A program made the position numbers and the translations under genes. Positions 30,213-38,806 of a DNA stretch of 64,000 nucleotides are shown here, piece by piece. The DNA comes from Sphingomonas lacusdianchii (lineage in GTDB: Bacteria; Pseudomonadota; Alphaproteobacteria; Sphingomonadales; Sphingomonadaceae): NCBI RefSeq assembly GCF_022664395.1, contig NZ_JAKRET010000013.1, positions 62,001 to 126,000 of the forward strand. The letters are read 5' to 3'. Position 1 is the stretch's first letter. Each line of letters begins with the position of its first letter. Under the pieces are notes generated by a model. The model searched no databases. It was not told the DNA's origin and saw only the letters and a list, made by a program, of their open reading frames with translations.

Positions 30213-30872
30213 TCAGAAGCGGATGCCGACGCCCGCGACGACCTGATGCCGGTCGGTATCGATGTCGAATTGCGACGTGGTGCTGCCGTCGCGGAACTGG
30301 AAGTCGGCGTTGTTGTAGTTCGAATAGCGATATTCAAGCTTGGCATAGGCGCGCGAGCCGATCGCCTGTTCGACACCGGCGCCCAGACGATAGCCGTTGA
30401 GTTCAAAATTCTCGCGGCTGTCGACGGTGCCGTCGCTGGCCAGCACGTTGAGGCGGGCGTTGGTGTAGCCGCCCTTCACATAGGCGAGCGTGGTCGGCGC
30501 GACGAGCAGGCCGGCGCGCGCGCCGACATAGAGGTCGCGGCCGGTCGACACGCTGCCAAAGCCGAAGAAGTTCGGATCGGTGCGCGCGGTTTCCACCTTG
30601 CCGGTCGATCCGGTATATTCGCCCTCGACGCCGATCAGGAAGTTGCTCAGCGCGAAATCGTAGCCGGCATCGACGCCGTAGAGCAGGCCGTTGACGGTCT
30701 GGTCGTCGCCATCGAGGTCGGTATCCTGGGTGCTGCCCGGACGGATGCCGTCATAACCGGCGAGCGCGCCGACGCGGAAACCGGTAAAGGCCGGGTTGAC
30801 GTCCTGCGCCATGGCGGGCGCGGCGGAAAGGGCGGTGCCGGCAGCGGCAAGACCGAGGGTGAGGGTACGCAT
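30213..30872 (-). CDS. Outer-membrane beta-barrel protein (Omp25/31-like porin family)
   Basis: 219 residues. A signal peptide ends AAPAMA (cleavage after about 22), then FTGFRVGALAGYDGIRPG opens an eight-stranded barrel with alternating hydrophobic residues. Conserved parts are DAGYDFALSNFLIGVEGEYTGS, GRDLYVGARAGLLVAPTTLAYVKGGY, AYAKLEYRYSNY and the C-terminal HQVVAGVGIRF ending in Phe, the outer-membrane sorting signal. Its role is probably structural or immunogenic; transport is not shown. The ATG at 30872 follows GGAG. It stands alone on the minus strand. Confidence 0.87.
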   Translation of the reverse strand: MRTLTLGLAAAGTALSAAPAMAQDVNPAFTGFRVGALAGYDGIRPGSTQDTDLDGDDQTVNGLLYGVDAGYDFALSNFLIGVEGEYTGSTGKVETARTDPNFFGFGSVSTGRDLYVGARAGLLVAPTTLAYVKGGYTNARLNVLASDGTVDSRENFELNGYRLGAGVEQAIGSRAYAKLEYRYSNYNNADFQFRDGSTTSQFDIDTDRHQVVAGVGIRF

Positions 30873-31003
30873 AGTCGAAACTCCATTGTCACCGCCCATA
30901 TGGGCGCCGGGGTTCAATGGACGCATTCGCCGGGCGTTGCATGAACCTCACCTAAACAGCGAAAACCGTTGCAATCGCGCAACACGGGCTTGAAAGCAGG
31001 ACC

Positions 31004-31669
31004 ATGACGACCCATCCCCACGCCGCCCGCAAGGGACGCGACTTCATCGCCCGCCATGGCGAGACCGTGTACAATATCGCGCAGCGGATGCAGGGCGATC
31101 ACCCGCATACTCCGCTGACCCGCAAGGGCTTCGCACAGGCCGATGCGATGGGCGCGGCGCTACGCGATCTGCTGGGCGCGAAGCCGAAGCTGACGCTATG
31201 GGCGTCGAGCGCGGGTCGCGCGCTCCAGACGCTGGCGATCATCGCCGAACATCTCGAACTCGACTGGCACGCGGCGCGCCGCGACGACCGTCTGGTCGAG
31301 ATCGGCATGGGCGAATGGTCGGGACGCTATTATCACGAACTGGTCGGGGCGGACGCCGACTTCCTCGATGTCGAGGCGCGGCTGTACCGCCGCCCGGCGC
31401 CGGGCGGCGAATGGTATGACGCGATCGCGGCGCGGGTCGGTGGCTGGGCGAGCGACACCGATGCCGATCCCGGTGATCGGCTGGTCATCATGCACGGCAT
31501 GTCGAGCCGGGTGCTGCGCGGTGTGCTCACCGGAGTCGACGTGCTGCCGCAATTCGATGCGCCGGTCGCGCCCGACCTGCCGCAGGGATCGATCGCGCTG
31601 ATCGAGGGCGGGCACGAGACGATCGCGCATCTGGGCAGCGGCGGGCCGTCGATGGCGGCGCCGGCTTGA
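31004..31669 (+). CDS. Histidine phosphatase (phosphoglycerate-mutase-like) family protein
   Basis: 221 residues. ARHGETVYN (16-24) carries the phospho-accepting His18; Arg17 and the later LVIMHGMSSRVL (second active His) complete the branch 1 histidine phosphatase site, and EIGMGEWSGR holds the acid. The enzyme hydrolyses a phosphate ester; relatives range from cofactor-dependent mutases to broad phosphatases such as PhoE and CobC, so the substrate is not known. AGGA precedes the ATG. Its TGA overlaps the next gene's TTG start. Confidence 0.88.
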   Translation: MTTHPHAARKGRDFIARHGETVYNIAQRMQGDHPHTPLTRKGFAQADAMGAALRDLLGAKPKLTLWASSAGRALQTLAIIAEHLELDWHAARRDDRLVEIGMGEWSGRYYHELVGADADFLDVEARLYRRPAPGGEWYDAIAARVGGWASDTDADPGDRLVIMHGMSSRVLRGVLTGVDVLPQFDAPVAPDLPQGSIALIEGGHETIAHLGSGGPSMAAPA

Positions 31670-32109
31670 TCGCGCTGCTGCTGACGGTGGCGGCACCGCA
31701 GGCGATCGGTATCCACCAGCGCTGGGGCGCGTTTCGCGACGATGCGCCGACACGCTGCTATGCGATCAGTCGTCCGGTGCGGGGGCGTACCGGCACGCCC
31801 TTCGCCAGCATCGGCAACTGGCCGGGTGCGGGGGCACGGGGGCAGGTCCATGTCCGGCTCAGCCGGGCCCGTAGCGACCGGGCGCAGGTCGTGCTGGCGG
31901 TCGGCGAGCGGCGGTTCGAACTGAAGGCCGGGCGGATCGACGCATGGAGCCCCGATACCGCCACCGACCGCGCGATCGTCGCGGCGATGCGCGGCGGACG
32001 GTCGATGAGCATCGAGAGCGTCGCCGAGAACGGCGCGCCGTTCGTCGACGTCTATGCGCTGGCCGGGGCGGCGACAGCGATCGATGCGGCGGCGCTGGGG
32101 TGTTTGTAG
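31666..32109 (+). CDS. Exported IalB-like (invasion-associated locus B) hypothetical protein
   Basis: 147 residues from a TTG at 31666 that overlaps the phosphatase stop. The start is not certain. A short hydrophobic N terminus (MIALLLTVAAPQAIG) may be a signal peptide. The rest resembles small invasion-associated locus B proteins: WGAFRDDAPTRCYAISRP, a mid-domain with RAQVVLAVGERRFEL, and a closing ALGCL with a second Cys. These are periplasmic beta-rich proteins of unknown function. Coupled translation with the phosphatase is likely. Confidence 0.68.
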   Translation: MIALLLTVAAPQAIGIHQRWGAFRDDAPTRCYAISRPVRGRTGTPFASIGNWPGAGARGQVHVRLSRARSDRAQVVLAVGERRFELKAGRIDAWSPDTATDRAIVAAMRGGRSMSIESVAENGAPFVDVYALAGAATAIDAAALGCL

Positions 32110-32127
32110 GGTATCCGACGCTCCAAC

Positions 32128-32238
32128 CGTTCGTGCTGAGTAGAGACTGAGCGAAGTCGAAGGCCCGTATCGAAGCACTTGGTCAGCAGTCCTTCGATAC
32201 GCCGCTTCGACAGGCTCAGCGGCTACTCAGGACGAACG
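32128..32238. repeat. Dispersed inverted repeat, GTTCGT/ACGAAC family
   Basis: CCGTTCGTGCTGAGTAGAG (from 32128) and the complement-like CTACTCAGGACGAACG (to 32238) form the outer arms; TCGAAGGCCCGTATCGAAG and CTTCGATACGCCGCTTCGA form the inner arms. Related copies lie at 56073-56183 and 60898-61011. Confidence 0.85.
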
Positions 32239-32298
32239 TTGTGTGAGTGAACGGATGTCCGAGTGGAAATCCCACCGCAAATCGGCTATATCCCGCCG

Positions 32299-33501
32299 AT
32301 GCTGACAGTATCGTCGCCCCCCATGCCGATTCCCGGCCATGTCGACCCCGTGCCCGTTCCGCGGCCGCTGGCGCCGCGTCCCGATGGCCGCACCGATCTG
32401 GTCGGGCTGTCCAAGGCCGAAATCCGTGCCGCACTCGAAGCCGCCGGGTTCGACGCGAAACAGGCGAAGCTGCGCGCCAAGCAGATCTGGCACTGGATCT
32501 ACAATCGCGGCGCGACCGCGTTTTCGGCGATGACCGACATCGCTAAGGCGCAGCATCCGACGCTCGACAAGCACTTCGTCATCGGCCGCCCCGATGTGAA
32601 GGAAGCGCAGGTCTCGAACGACGGTACGCGCAAATGGCTGCTGACCTCGCCCGACGGGCAGGATTACGAGATGGTGTTCATCCCCGACGCCGATCGGGGG
32701 ACGTTGTGCGTGTCGAGCCAGGTCGGTTGTACGCTCAACTGCACCTTCTGCCACACCGGTACGATGCGGCTGGTGCGCAACCTGACGCCGGGCGAGATCG
32801 TCGGGCAGGTGATGCTGGCGCGCGATGCGCTGGGCGAATGGCCGAGCCAGCCCGAGGGGCGGATGCTGACCAACATCGTGATGATGGGCATGGGCGAGCC
32901 GCTCTATAATTTCGATGCGGTGCGCGATGCGCTGAGCGTCGTGATGGACGGCGACGGCCTTGCCCTGTCCAAGCGGCGGATCACGCTCAGCACCTCGGGC
33001 GTGGTGCCGATGATGGCCCGCGCGGGCGAGGAGATCGGCGTGAACCTCGCCGTGTCGCTGCACGCGGTGACCAAGGAGGTGCGCGACGAGATCGTGCCGC
33101 TCAACCGCAAATACGGTATCGAGGAATTGTTGCAGGCGTGCGCCGACTATCCCGGCGCCAACAATGCCCGGCGCATCACCTTCGAATATGTGATGCTGAA
33201 GGACAAGAACGACAGCGACGACGATGCGCGCGAACTGGTGCGGCTGCTGCGCAAGTATCAGCTGCCGGCGAAGGTCAATCTGATCCCGTTCAATCCATGG
33301 CCGGGCGCGCCGTACGAATGTTCGACGCCCGACCGCATCCGCGCGTTCAGCGACATCGTGTTCGAAGGCGGCATTTCGGCCCCCGTCCGCCGCACGCGCG
33401 GGCAGGATATCGGGGCGGCCTGTGGCCAGTTGAAGACCGCGGCCGAAAAGAAGAGCCGCGCGGAACGCGATCGCGAGGCGGCGGAAGCGGCAGCGATCTG
33501 A
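32299..33501 (+). CDS. rlmN: 23S rRNA (adenine2503-C2)/tRNA methyltransferase RlmN
   Basis: 400 residues from the ATG at 32299 (an in-frame GTG at 32263 and an ATG at 32323 are alternatives). A radical-SAM enzyme: the cluster cysteines are Cys144, Cys148 and Cys151 in [21 protein letters not shown] is the SAM-contacting motif, and the methyl-carrying C-terminal Cys375 lies in DIGAACGQL. It places the C2 methyl on A2503 of 23S rRNA and on some tRNAs. A repeat lies just upstream. It is followed by a bidirectional hairpin. Confidence 0.95.
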   Translation: MLTVSSPPMPIPGHVDPVPVPRPLAPRPDGRTDLVGLSKAEIRAALEAAGFDAKQAKLRAKQIWHWIYNRGATAFSAMTDIAKAQHPTLDKHFVIGRPDVKEAQVSNDGTRKWLLTSPDGQDYEMVFIPDADRGTLCVSSQVGCTLNCTFCHTGTMRLVRNLTPGEIVGQVMLARDALGEWPSQPEGRMLTNIVMMGMGEPLYNFDAVRDALSVVMDGDGLALSKRRITLSTSGVVPMMARAGEEIGVNLAVSLHAVTKEVRDEIVPLNRKYGIEELLQACADYPGANNARRITFEYVMLKDKNDSDDDARELVRLLRKYQLPAKVNLIPFNPWPGAPYECSTPDRIRAFSDIVFEGGISAPVRRTRGQDIGAACGQLKTAAEKKSRAERDREAAEAAAI

Positions 33502-33508
33502 ACGATGC

Positions 33509-33537
33509 CGGCCCGGCGGCGATGTGCCGCCGGGCCG
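33509..33537. terminator. Bidirectional hairpin between rlmN and the HdeA-like gene
   Basis: CGGCCCGGCGGC-GATGT-GCCGCCGGGCCG is a perfect 12-bp stem in the 43-bp gap between two convergent stop codons. It has no T-run on either side, so termination may be partly factor-dependent. Confidence 0.7.
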
Positions 33538-33544
33538 CATATCG

Positions 33545-33931
33545 TCAACCGCGGTGCTTCAGCGCAGCGTCGACCGACGCGGCGAAATGATCGCCGGGCC
33601 GCGCCTTGCAGCTTGCCACCACCATCGGCCGGATCGTTTCGACACCCGCGACGGTGACGGTCGGATGCGGCTTGCCCTTCGGACCGTAATTGGCGGCGTA
33701 GCGGATCGCTTCCGGCTTGAACGATTCGTCGAGCATGTTGAAGTCGCGACAGCTGACGGTTTCGAGGTTCCTGCCGCTCTTGATGACGGCGACCGTCCGT
33801 TCGGTGCCGGCGCGGCCGGGGAGCTGCGCCGCTTCGGTCACCCACGGCTTCTTCGCCGGCTGGGTAGCGAGGGCAGCCCCGCCGCTCAGAACGCCAAGGG
33901 TGCCGACGATCGCAAAAACCAGTTTCTTCAT
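33545..33931 (-). CDS. HdeA-like periplasmic acid-stress chaperone
   Basis: 128 residues with a signal peptide (MKKLVFAIVGTLGVLSGGAALA). The mature part parallels E. coli HdeA block by block: SCRDFNMLDESFKPEAI against WTCEDFLAVDESFQPTAV, VAGVETIRPMVVASC against VQGIATVTPAIVQAC. The two cysteines, Cys61 and Cys108, sit where HdeA forms its disulfide. HdeA unfolds at low pH and protects periplasmic proteins. An extra 30-residue N-terminal segment is present. AGGAG precedes the ATG. No partner hdeB is nearby. The comparison is from memory, not an alignment. Confidence 0.72.
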   Translation of the reverse strand: MKKLVFAIVGTLGVLSGGAALATQPAKKPWVTEAAQLPGRAGTERTVAVIKSGRNLETVSCRDFNMLDESFKPEAIRYAANYGPKGKPHPTVTVAGVETIRPMVVASCKARPGDHFAASVDAALKHRG

Positions 33932-34121
33932 GATGTCATCTCCTCTTTGCCAGAGGCTGAGGAATCGCGCGAGCCGACGGGTTGTTTCGCCTCCGATCCG
34001 AATATGACGGACGTTTAATTACGCGCCGCGCCGTCCCTTCGTACCGGATGAAACGGTCGTAATGTACGCCGGATCGGGTGGCCCCTCGACAGTCCCGGGC
34101 CGATAGTATCTAGCCCGCCCG

Positions 34122-34880
34122 ATGCTCGACACCTCCTCCCTGTTGCTCGCGGCCGGTGCCGGTGTGGTCGGCGGCGCGATGAACGCGCTGGCCGGTGGCG
34201 GCACGTTCGCGACGATGCCGGCGCTGATCGCGCTCGGGCTGCCCGGATCGATCGCCAATGCGACGTCGAACGTGGCGTTGCAGCCGGGCGCGATCGCCAG
34301 CGCCTGGGCCTATCGCAAAGGGCTGCAGCCGCTCGGCGGATTGCCGATCCGGTTGCTGGCCGCCATCACCTTCGTCTCGGGACTGGTCGGCAGCCTTTTG
34401 CTGGTATGGACGCCCAGCGACCTGTTCGACGTCATCGTGCCGTGGCTGCTGCTGGTCGCGTTCCTTGCCATCGCGCTCGGCAAGCGGGCGGCGGTGTGGC
34501 TGCACGACCGGGTGACGATCGGGCCGGCGACGCTGGTCGTCGCGCAGGTGCTGCTCGGCGTCTATGGCGGCTATTTCGGCGGCGGCGTGGGCATGATGGT
34601 CACCGCGACCTATGGCCTGCTGGCCGGCACCGATCCCAAATCGATGGCGGCACCCCGCACCCTGATGCTGGCCACCGCCAACAGCGCGGCGGCGATCGTG
34701 TTCATCGTCGGGGGCATGGTCGCATGGGCGGCATGCATCCCCATGCTGCTGGGCGGGATCTTCGGCGGCTGGCTGGGGGCGAAACTGGGAGTGAAGCTGA
34801 CCTCGGGACAGGTGCGGGCGTGGACGTTGCTGGTGACGTTCAGCGTCACGGTGGCGTTTTTCGTCCGCGCGTACGGATAG
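34122..34880 (+). CDS. TauE/SafE-family (TSUP) membrane permease
   Basis: 252 residues, about eight membrane segments. The two-fold motif appears as GAGVVGGAMNALAGGGTFATMPALIALG (about 9-36) and GVYGGYFGGGVGMMVTATYGLL in the second half. TSUP proteins move sulfite, sulfoacetate or other organosulfur anions; many are of unknown specificity. It is a single gene on this strand, facing a flavin reductase gene. A molybdopterin oxidoreductase of the sulfite oxidase superfamily lies 1.4 kb downstream, so a sulfur link is possible but not shown. Confidence 0.87.
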   Translation: MLDTSSLLLAAGAGVVGGAMNALAGGGTFATMPALIALGLPGSIANATSNVALQPGAIASAWAYRKGLQPLGGLPIRLLAAITFVSGLVGSLLLVWTPSDLFDVIVPWLLLVAFLAIALGKRAAVWLHDRVTIGPATLVVAQVLLGVYGGYFGGGVGMMVTATYGLLAGTDPKSMAAPRTLMLATANSAAAIVFIVGGMVAWAACIPMLLGGIFGGWLGAKLGVKLTSGQVRAWTLLVTFSVTVAFFVRAYG

Positions 34881-34945
34881 CGCACGTCCGCGGGACGCCC
34901 CCTCCACCATGCTGCGCATGGTCCCCCTCCCCGTCCCGGGGAGGA

Positions 34946-35551
34946 TTATTTTGGCCGGCGCAGGTCGAAGCGTTCGCCGGGTTCGAAATAATCCCCCGCC
35001 CCGCCGCCGCGCAGGATCGGGTGCGCGCGTTCGGTGCGGTAGATGCCGTCCTCCAGCAAGGCGGGGTCGATATGGACATGCACCACTTCGCCGAGCACCA
35101 GCCACGTATCGATTTCGCCGCAGGCATGATCGGTCAGGCGGACGATCTGGGTCGATCGGCATTCGAACTGAACCGGCGATCCCGCGACGCGCGGCGGCGC
35201 GACGGTTGTCGACGCAAGCGTGTCGAGCCCGGCGAGCACGAACTCGTCGGCCTCGGTCGTTGCCGACGTCGCGTTCATCGCGTCGGCCTGCGCCCGGGTC
35301 GCGAGGTTCCAGACGAACTCGCCCGTCGCGCGGATATTGGCGAGCGTATCCTTGGCCCCGGTCGAGGCGAAGCCGATGATCGGCGGGCGATAGTTGAAGG
35401 CGTTGAAGAAACTGTAGGGCGCGAGATTGCGTTTCCCTTCCGCCGACACGCTGGCGATCCAGCCGATCGGGCGCGGCGCGATGATCGCGTTGAACGGGTC
35501 GTGCGGCAGGCGATGGCCCTCGGCCGGCGCATAGGAGTGAAATTCGGTCAT
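34946..35551 (-). CDS. Flavin reductase-like (FMN-binding split barrel) protein
   Basis: 201 residues from the ATG at 35551. It opens with a domain containing DPFNAIIAPRPIGWIASVSAEGKRNLAPYSFFNAF, the FMN-binding split-barrel start shared by the flavin reductase/DIM6 family, and has FECRSTQIV and VLGEVVHVHID. These cytoplasmic proteins bind FMN and either reduce it for a partner or act as oxygenase components. No partner oxygenase is adjacent. The upstream frame is open beyond the ATG, but that section is not family-like. Confidence 0.83.
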   Translation of the reverse strand: MTEFHSYAPAEGHRLPHDPFNAIIAPRPIGWIASVSAEGKRNLAPYSFFNAFNYRPPIIGFASTGAKDTLANIRATGEFVWNLATRAQADAMNATSATTEADEFVLAGLDTLASTTVAPPRVAGSPVQFECRSTQIVRLTDHACGEIDTWLVLGEVVHVHIDPALLEDGIYRTERAHPILRGGGAGDYFEPGERFDLRRPK

Positions 35552-35629
35552 GCCCGCCCCCAACGCACGATCCGCACCATCGACGCAACCATGCTTCGCA
35601 ATCGACGCGATCCGGCCTAGACCAAGGAC

Positions 35630-36319
35630 ATGACGCGTTCGATCCATCGCCACCGACTGGCCACACGCCTGTGGCACTGGGTCAACGCGGTCGCGGTCAT
35701 CATCCTGATCGGCAGCGGGCTGATGATCCTGAACGCGCATCCCCGACTCTATTGGGGTCGCTATGGCGCGAATTTCGACCATGCGTGGCTGACCTTCGAC
35801 CGGTTTCCGAGATGGGTGACGATCCCGCAGAATTATAATCTGGCGCTGGCGCGCAACTGGCATCTGAGCTTTGCGCTGGTGCTGGGCTTCGGGCTGCTGG
35901 CCTATATGGTCGCCAGCCTGCTCAACCGGCATTTTCAACGCGATTTGGCGATCCGGCGGCGCGAATTGTCGTGGGCGCATCTGACCGCCGATATCCGCGC
36001 GCATCTGGCGTTCCGCTTCCATGATCCGGAGGCGCCGGGCGACTACAACGTGCTCCAGAAATTAAGCTATGTGCTGGTGCTCTTCGGGCTGCTGCCGCTA
36101 GTGATCCTGACCGGGATCGCGATGTCCCCGGGGTTGAACGCGGCGTTTCCGTGGGTGCTGGAGGTGCTCGGCGGACGGCAGTCGGCGCGGTCGATCCATT
36201 TCCTCGCCGCCAGCGGCATCACCCTGTTCGTCATCGTCCATCTGGTGCTGGTGATTTTGGCGGGAGCGGTGAACGAGGTGCGGTCGATGGTCACCGGGCG
36301 CTGGCGGGTGCCCGAATGA
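35630..36319 (+). CDS. Cytochrome b561/thiosulfate-reductase-type membrane cytochrome b
   Basis: 229 residues with four to five membrane segments and several histidines positioned to bind two hemes: His residues in the first helix (RLATRLWHWVNAV), in ARNWHLSFALVLG, and in SIHFLAASG and VIVHLVLVILAG near the C terminus. It would exchange electrons between quinol and a periplasmic partner. The stop overlaps the start of the molybdopterin oxidoreductase gene (ATGA), and that enzyme is the natural partner. The 78-bp gap to the divergent flavin reductase gene holds the promoter. Confidence 0.88.
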   Translation: MTRSIHRHRLATRLWHWVNAVAVIILIGSGLMILNAHPRLYWGRYGANFDHAWLTFDRFPRWVTIPQNYNLALARNWHLSFALVLGFGLLAYMVASLLNRHFQRDLAIRRRELSWAHLTADIRAHLAFRFHDPEAPGDYNVLQKLSYVLVLFGLLPLVILTGIAMSPGLNAAFPWVLEVLGGRQSARSIHFLAASGITLFVIVHLVLVILAGAVNEVRSMVTGRWRVPE

Positions 36320-37068
36320 GCCGGCTGCTCTCCCGCCGGTCGGCGCTGGTTGTCGGGGCCGGCGGGCTGGTCGCGGCATGCGACCGGGTAGCGCAACTGC
36401 CGGCGGCGCAACAGCTATTGGGCGGGGCGGAGGTCGCGCATCGCGGGTTGCAGCGGGCGATTACCGCGCGGGATGCGCTGGCGGTCGAATATCGGCCGGA
36501 ACAGCGGTCGCCGATCTTTCGCGCCAACGGGACCAACAATCCCAACACGCCGGACTATAATGCGCACGCCGCCAACCGCTTCGCCGACTGGCGGGTGCGC
36601 GTCGACGGGCTGGTGACGCGCCCGCTGTCGCTGCGGCTCGACCAGATCCGGTCGATGCCGTCGCGTCAGCAGATCACGCGCCATGACTGCGTCGAGGGAT
36701 GGAGCGCGATCGGGAAGTGGACCGGACCGCGGCTGTCGCGCCTCCTCGACCCCGCCGGGCTGCGGCCCGATGCGCGGTATCTGGTGTTCCACTGCGCCGA
36801 TGCGATCGGTGGGCGGCCTTATTATGAATCGATCGACCTGATCGATGCCTTTCATCCGCAGACGATATTGGCGTGGGCGCTCAACGACCGGCTGCTCGGC
36901 GTGCCGAACGGCGCACCACTGCGGCTGCGGGTCGAGCGGCAACTGGGCTACAAACACGCCAAATATGTCGAACGGATCGAGGCGGTGGCGTCGTTGAACC
37001 CCATTGCGGGCGGCAAGGGCGGCTTCTGGGAGGATGTCGCCGGTTACGACTGGTATGCCGGCATCTGA
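36316..37068 (+). CDS. Molybdopterin-dependent oxidoreductase of the sulfite oxidase/MsrP superfamily
   Basis: 250 residues. The N terminus has a twin-arginine signal (SRRSALVVGAGGLVAAC; Arg7-Arg8), possibly with a lipidated Cys22. The oxidoreductase domain has the Mo-ligating Cys125 in RHDCVEGWSAIGKW, VFHCADAIGGRPYYESID and GAPLRLRVERQLGYKHAKYVERI. It has no dimerisation domain, so it resembles MsrP/YedY in layout. It is translated with the membrane cytochrome b and should be a periplasmic enzyme fed or drained by it. Substrate could be sulfite, methionine sulfoxide or another sulfoxide. The end overlaps the convergent FAD gene by 25 bp. Confidence 0.87.
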   Translation: MSRLLSRRSALVVGAGGLVAACDRVAQLPAAQQLLGGAEVAHRGLQRAITARDALAVEYRPEQRSPIFRANGTNNPNTPDYNAHAANRFADWRVRVDGLVTRPLSLRLDQIRSMPSRQQITRHDCVEGWSAIGKWTGPRLSRLLDPAGLRPDARYLVFHCADAIGGRPYYESIDLIDAFHPQTILAWALNDRLLGVPNGAPLRLRVERQLGYKHAKYVERIEAVASLNPIAGGKGGFWEDVAGYDWYAGI

Positions 37069-38141
37069 TCGACGCGGGTCCATGCCGCCGCCTTGCCGAC
37101 CAGCCATGGCACTCGCCCCCCTGCCAGCAACAGCGCGCTGCCCCGCCGGTCCTCGGCCAGCGTCCGAAGCAGCCCCGCCAGCATGATCGGGCGGCGGAGC
37201 GCACGCGCCAGATCGCGCTGATAGCCGATCGCTCCGCCCGCGCCCCGGTGCTGCCACGCCGCGACCGCGCGGATCGCGCTGGCGATGGCGATGCCCATGC
37301 CTTCGCCGGCGAGCGACGGGATCACCCCCGCCTGATCGCCCAGCCGATACACCCCCGCCCCGGTCGTGCGCGCGCGCCAGCCATAGGGGACGTTGGCGAC
37401 CGCATCGATCGTCGGGGTTTCGGCCAGATAGGCCAGCCGTTCGCCGAGCGCCGGGCATTCGGTCGCCAATAGCCGCAACAAGCCGGGCAGATCGCCCGCC
37501 GCGCGCAGCCGCGACCGGCGCAGCGCCATGCACAGATTGGCGCTGCCATCTTCCTGCAGCACCAGCCCGCCATAGCCACCGGCAAAGGCGTGGAGTTCGA
37601 TCGCGTCGCCGACCAGCCGGGTGAGCGCCGGATGCGCGGCCAGCCGGACCCGTACCCCCATCGCCGGATCGGCCCCGGGATCGGCATCGCGCATCGCCCC
37701 GCGCAGGTCGTGCTTGCCGGTGGCGAAGAACAGCGTCTCCCCGGCGACCTCAGCCCCGTCGCCGGTATGCAGCGTGCGCTCGTCGGCCGACCGGATCGCC
37801 ACGCCGCGTTCGACCCCTGCCCCAGCCGCCTGCGCCGCTGCCAGCAGCAGGGCATCGAGCCGCCGCCGCGACAGGCCGATCGCGGGCGCTGGCAGCGGTG
37901 ATTCGGAGCGACCGCTGCCGGCGAACAGCACCACCCGACGCACTACATGCCCCTCCGGCTCGACCCCGATCTGCCGGAGCGATGCCAGCGTCCGCCACGA
38001 CAAGAATCCGCCGCACAAAGCATCGGGCGTGCCGCGCGACCGCTCCAGCAGCACCGGCCCGGCGCCGCTGCGCGCCAGCAGCAGCGCCGCGACCGCCCCG
38101 GCCGGGCCGCCGCCCGCGATCAGCGCCGACGTTCGACGCAT
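37044..38141 (-). CDS. FAD-dependent oxidoreductase of the polyketide operon (geranylgeranyl-reductase-like)
   Basis: 365 residues. GGGPAGAVAALLL (about 10-22) is the FAD Rossmann motif, LSRRRLDALLLAAA the segment around the substrate domain, and YRLGDQAGVIPSLAGEGMGIAIASA (about 275-299) the second FAD-binding motif. The protein belongs to the group of flavoprotein monooxygenases and reductases. It overlaps the upstream methyltransferase gene by 22 bp and is the last gene of the polyketide synthase operon, so it probably hydroxylates or oxidises the polyketide product. Whether it is a hydroxylase or a double-bond reductase cannot be told from sequence. Confidence 0.83.
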   Translation of the reverse strand: MRRTSALIAGGGPAGAVAALLLARSGAGPVLLERSRGTPDALCGGFLSWRTLASLRQIGVEPEGHVVRRVVLFAGSGRSESPLPAPAIGLSRRRLDALLLAAAQAAGAGVERGVAIRSADERTLHTGDGAEVAGETLFFATGKHDLRGAMRDADPGADPAMGVRVRLAAHPALTRLVGDAIELHAFAGGYGGLVLQEDGSANLCMALRRSRLRAAGDLPGLLRLLATECPALGERLAYLAETPTIDAVANVPYGWRARTTGAGVYRLGDQAGVIPSLAGEGMGIAIASAIRAVAAWQHRGAGGAIGYQRDLARALRRPIMLAGLLRTLAEDRRGSALLLAGGRVPWLVGKAAAWTRVDQMPAYQS

Positions 38142-38806
38142 AGCCGAAAGGGGAAGCGCCGCCGCACCTGCGCGTCCGCAATCCCCGCCTCGGCGAGGAT
38201 CGGCGGCCATTCGTCGGGGCGATAGGAGCGCGCGATCGACAGCGTGCCGTCGGCGCGGACGATCGGATGCCAGCGCATCAGCGTGGCAAGCAGCGGATAG
38301 CCGCGATGCGCGAAGCGATGGCGGTGCAGATCGTTGACGAACCAGCCGCGCGCCGCCTCCGCTTCCATGAAGCGCAGGAACGCGACCAGCTGCTCGTGGG
38401 TCATGTGGTGCGCGACAAGGCTGGAGACGATCACGTCCCAGCCCTGCCCCGCCAGATCGGTATAGTCGCCGGTGCGATAGGTGATCGGCAGATCCGATGG
38501 CGTATCGGTACGGGCGATGGCTTCGCTGCGCGGGTTCAGGTCGATACCGACCAGTTCCGCCGCCACGCCCCTCGCCACTGCCCAGCGCGCGATCCGGCGC
38601 AGCATATCGCCATCGCCATAGCCGATATCGAGCAGCTTCAGCCGATCGCCCCGCCCGACGATCCCCGACAGGAAGGCGAGCGTCGGTCGCGCCGCCATCG
38701 TCACCCGGTTGACCCGTGCCAGATCGCGCAGCACCGACGCATAGATTGCCGGATCGAGCGCGGGATCGTCCATCGCCTCATCGGCATGAACCCGCGCGAA
38801 GCTCAT
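38120..38806 (-). CDS. SAM-dependent methyltransferase of the polyketide operon
   Basis: 228 residues of class I methyltransferase fold. Motif I is LLDIGYGDGDML (about 58-69), the acidic loop GIDLNPRSEAIA follows, then DVIVSSLVAHHM and WFVNDLHRHRFAHRG. It overlaps the polyketide synthase gene by four bases (TCAT on the plus strand) and the FAD gene by 22 bp, so the three are coupled. An O- or C-methylation of the resorcinol- or pyrone-type product is the likely role; this is an inference from context. There is no membrane anchor, unlike the isoprenylcysteine-type methyltransferase SrsB. Confidence 0.85.
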   Translation of the reverse strand: MSFARVHADEAMDDPALDPAIYASVLRDLARVNRVTMAARPTLAFLSGIVGRGDRLKLLDIGYGDGDMLRRIARWAVARGVAAELVGIDLNPRSEAIARTDTPSDLPITYRTGDYTDLAGQGWDVIVSSLVAHHMTHEQLVAFLRFMEAEAARGWFVNDLHRHRFAHRGYPLLATLMRWHPIVRADGTLSIARSYRPDEWPPILAEAGIADAQVRRRFPFRLCVERRR

